From Pseudomonadota bacterium (GTDB taxonomy: Bacteria > Pseudomonadota > Gammaproteobacteria > Xanthomonadales > Marinicellaceae): a DNA stretch of 6,626 nucleotides. This document shows, in pieces, positions 6,242 to 6,626 of this stretch (positions within the stretch are counted from its first letter, which is position 1; every line of letters begins with the position of its first letter). Under the pieces are notes generated by a model. It was not told the origin of the DNA. It ran no database searches and saw nothing but the letters and a program-made list of their open reading frames with translations. The stretch is taken from positions 1-6,626 of the forward strand of contig QQUO01000007.1 of the NCBI GenBank assembly GCA_008501575.1, read 5' to 3'. A program made the position numbers and the translations under genes.

Positions 6242-6273
6242 ATTAGAAGTCTCTCCTCTCTATTAGAAATTCA

Positions 6274-6289
6274 GATTGATATATCAATC
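6274..6289. promoter_or_regulatory. 16-bp perfect palindrome in the subtilase leader
   Basis: GATTGATATATCAATC is a perfect palindrome 32 nt before the protease ATG and downstream of the predicted promoter. It could be an operator or, in the mRNA, a hairpin near the ribosome binding site. No cognate regulator is seen. Confidence 0.4.
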
Positions 6290-6309
6290 CGGCTTAACCA
6301 CCTTTTATA

Positions 6310-6338
6310 TTTATAATGATTGATTGTGGTCGCTTTAA
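6310..6338 (-). promoter_or_regulatory. Likely promoter of the subtilase gene
   Basis: On the minus strand TATAAA (6315-6310, 5 of 6 matches) is preceded at exactly 17 nt by TTAAAG (6338-6333, only 3 of 6 matches). The poor -35 box lies inside an inverted-repeat arm, which would fit a promoter needing an activator. A second TATAAA lies six bases downstream (6309-6304). The leader would be about 60 nt. Confidence 0.4.
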
Positions 6339-6360
6339 TGCACATGATTTTCATTAAAGC
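6332..6360. promoter_or_regulatory. Inverted repeat overlapping the subtilase -35 region, possible regulator site
   Basis: GCTTTAATG (6332-6340) and CATTAAAGC (6352-6360) are perfect 9-bp arms separated by 11 bp, so the arm centres are 20 bp apart, about two helical turns. This geometry is typical of sites for dimeric transcription factors. The right-hand arm on the minus strand covers the predicted -35 box. Confidence 0.45.
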
Positions 6361-6478
6361 TGCTAATTATTATTGGTAAAAAAAATAATAAATATGTGAT
6401 GGAGTTATCAAAATATCGAAATATTGCATTAAAAATCAGGCAAATACAGTTTTTTTATTAATTAATTACATGGCATAG

Positions 6479-6499
6479 CAATTACAAATTTGTCAATTG
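6479..6499. repeat. Near-perfect palindrome in the intergenic region
   Basis: ACAAATTTGT (6484-6493) is a perfect 10-bp palindrome, flanked by CAATT (6479-6483) and AATTG (6495-6499) with one extra C. Base composition is AT-rich, so chance is possible; a protein-binding site is the alternative. Confidence 0.35.
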
Positions 6500-6535
6500 A
6501 TACCAATAACCAAGTCAATATTATGGAAATGAATA

Positions 6536-6583
6536 ATTGGGACAGGCATGGGAATATTAATTGGGACAGGCATGGGAATATTA
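6536..6583. repeat. Two perfect tandem copies of a 24-bp unit
   Basis: The unit begins ATTGGGACAGGCATGGG and ends AATATTA; copies at 6536-6559 and 6560-6583 are identical with no gap. The GGGACAGGCATG core is GC-rich inside AT-rich DNA. I have a recollection of similar GGGACAGGCAT sequences flanking IS200-like or REP-associated transposase genes, but no transposase is in this window, so that link is only a suggestion. Confidence 0.8.
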
Positions 6584-6626
6584 TAAGATTACATCGGTGC
6601 CAAAATTGTCCACAGTGCCCGGGATT

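Larger units (their letters stand above)
6361..6626. other. AT-rich stretch without a gene
   Basis: No credible coding region or RNA gene is seen on either strand. The stretch contains A/T runs, short palindromes (for example AATAT/ATATT arms near 6413-6426), the palindrome at 6479-6499 and the tandem repeat at 6536-6583. The last 40 bases become GC-richer and may belong to the next unit beyond the window. Confidence 0.6.

Noticed and set aside
6460..6626. A minus-strand frame open from the right edge to a TAA near 6460, containing two copies of IFPCLSQL
   Set aside because: It is explained by the 24-bp tandem repeat being a multiple of three. The rest is hydrophobic, low-complexity AT-rich translation with no recognisable domain and no start inside the window.

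Overview
The window looks like a chromosomal stretch of a moderately low-GC Gram-negative bacterium, most likely a marine gammaproteobacterium. The reasons are a secreted subtilase carrying bacterial PPC and P domains, a small protein ending in the CCGSCS-type cysteine motif that I associate with marine gammaproteobacteria, and a YadA-head-like repeat protein. A Marinicella-like origin is a guess from gene style only. All four recognisable genes lie on the minus strand.

Read in the direction of transcription, from high to low coordinates, the layout is as follows. (1) 6242-6626 is an AT-rich non-coding stretch with several palindromes and a 24-bp tandem duplication. (2) 4241-6241 is a complete exported subtilisin-like protease: signal peptide, I9 propeptide, S8 catalytic domain, PPC domain and P domain. 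It is closed by a textbook Rho-independent terminator at 4185-4210. (3) 2192-4045 is a long PLP-dependent enzyme of the Cys/Met-metabolism (trans-sulfuration) superfamily with an extra N-terminal domain of about 200 residues and probably a TTG start. Two back-to-back palindromes sit inside its likely promoter. (4) 1874-2047 is a 57-residue protein ending in CCGGCS, with its own good sigma70-type promoter. (5) 1-1585 is the 5' part of a large secreted fibre/adhesin-like protein that runs off the left edge. It is built as coiled-coil stalk, conserved LDSYDGY connector, then YadA-like beta-roll head, and the stalk and connector start over before the window ends.

The genes look like separate transcription units, because each has its own leader and the protease ends in a strong terminator. 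Two encode exported proteins (protease and fibre). The other two are rich in sulfur or thiol themes (Cys/Met enzyme and cysteine-motif small protein), but a functional link between them is only a speculation from adjacency. No phage, CRISPR, toxin-antitoxin or defence system is visible. The most unusual material is the modular fibre gene, the small cysteine-motif gene, the oversized PLP enzyme and the palindrome-rich leaders.
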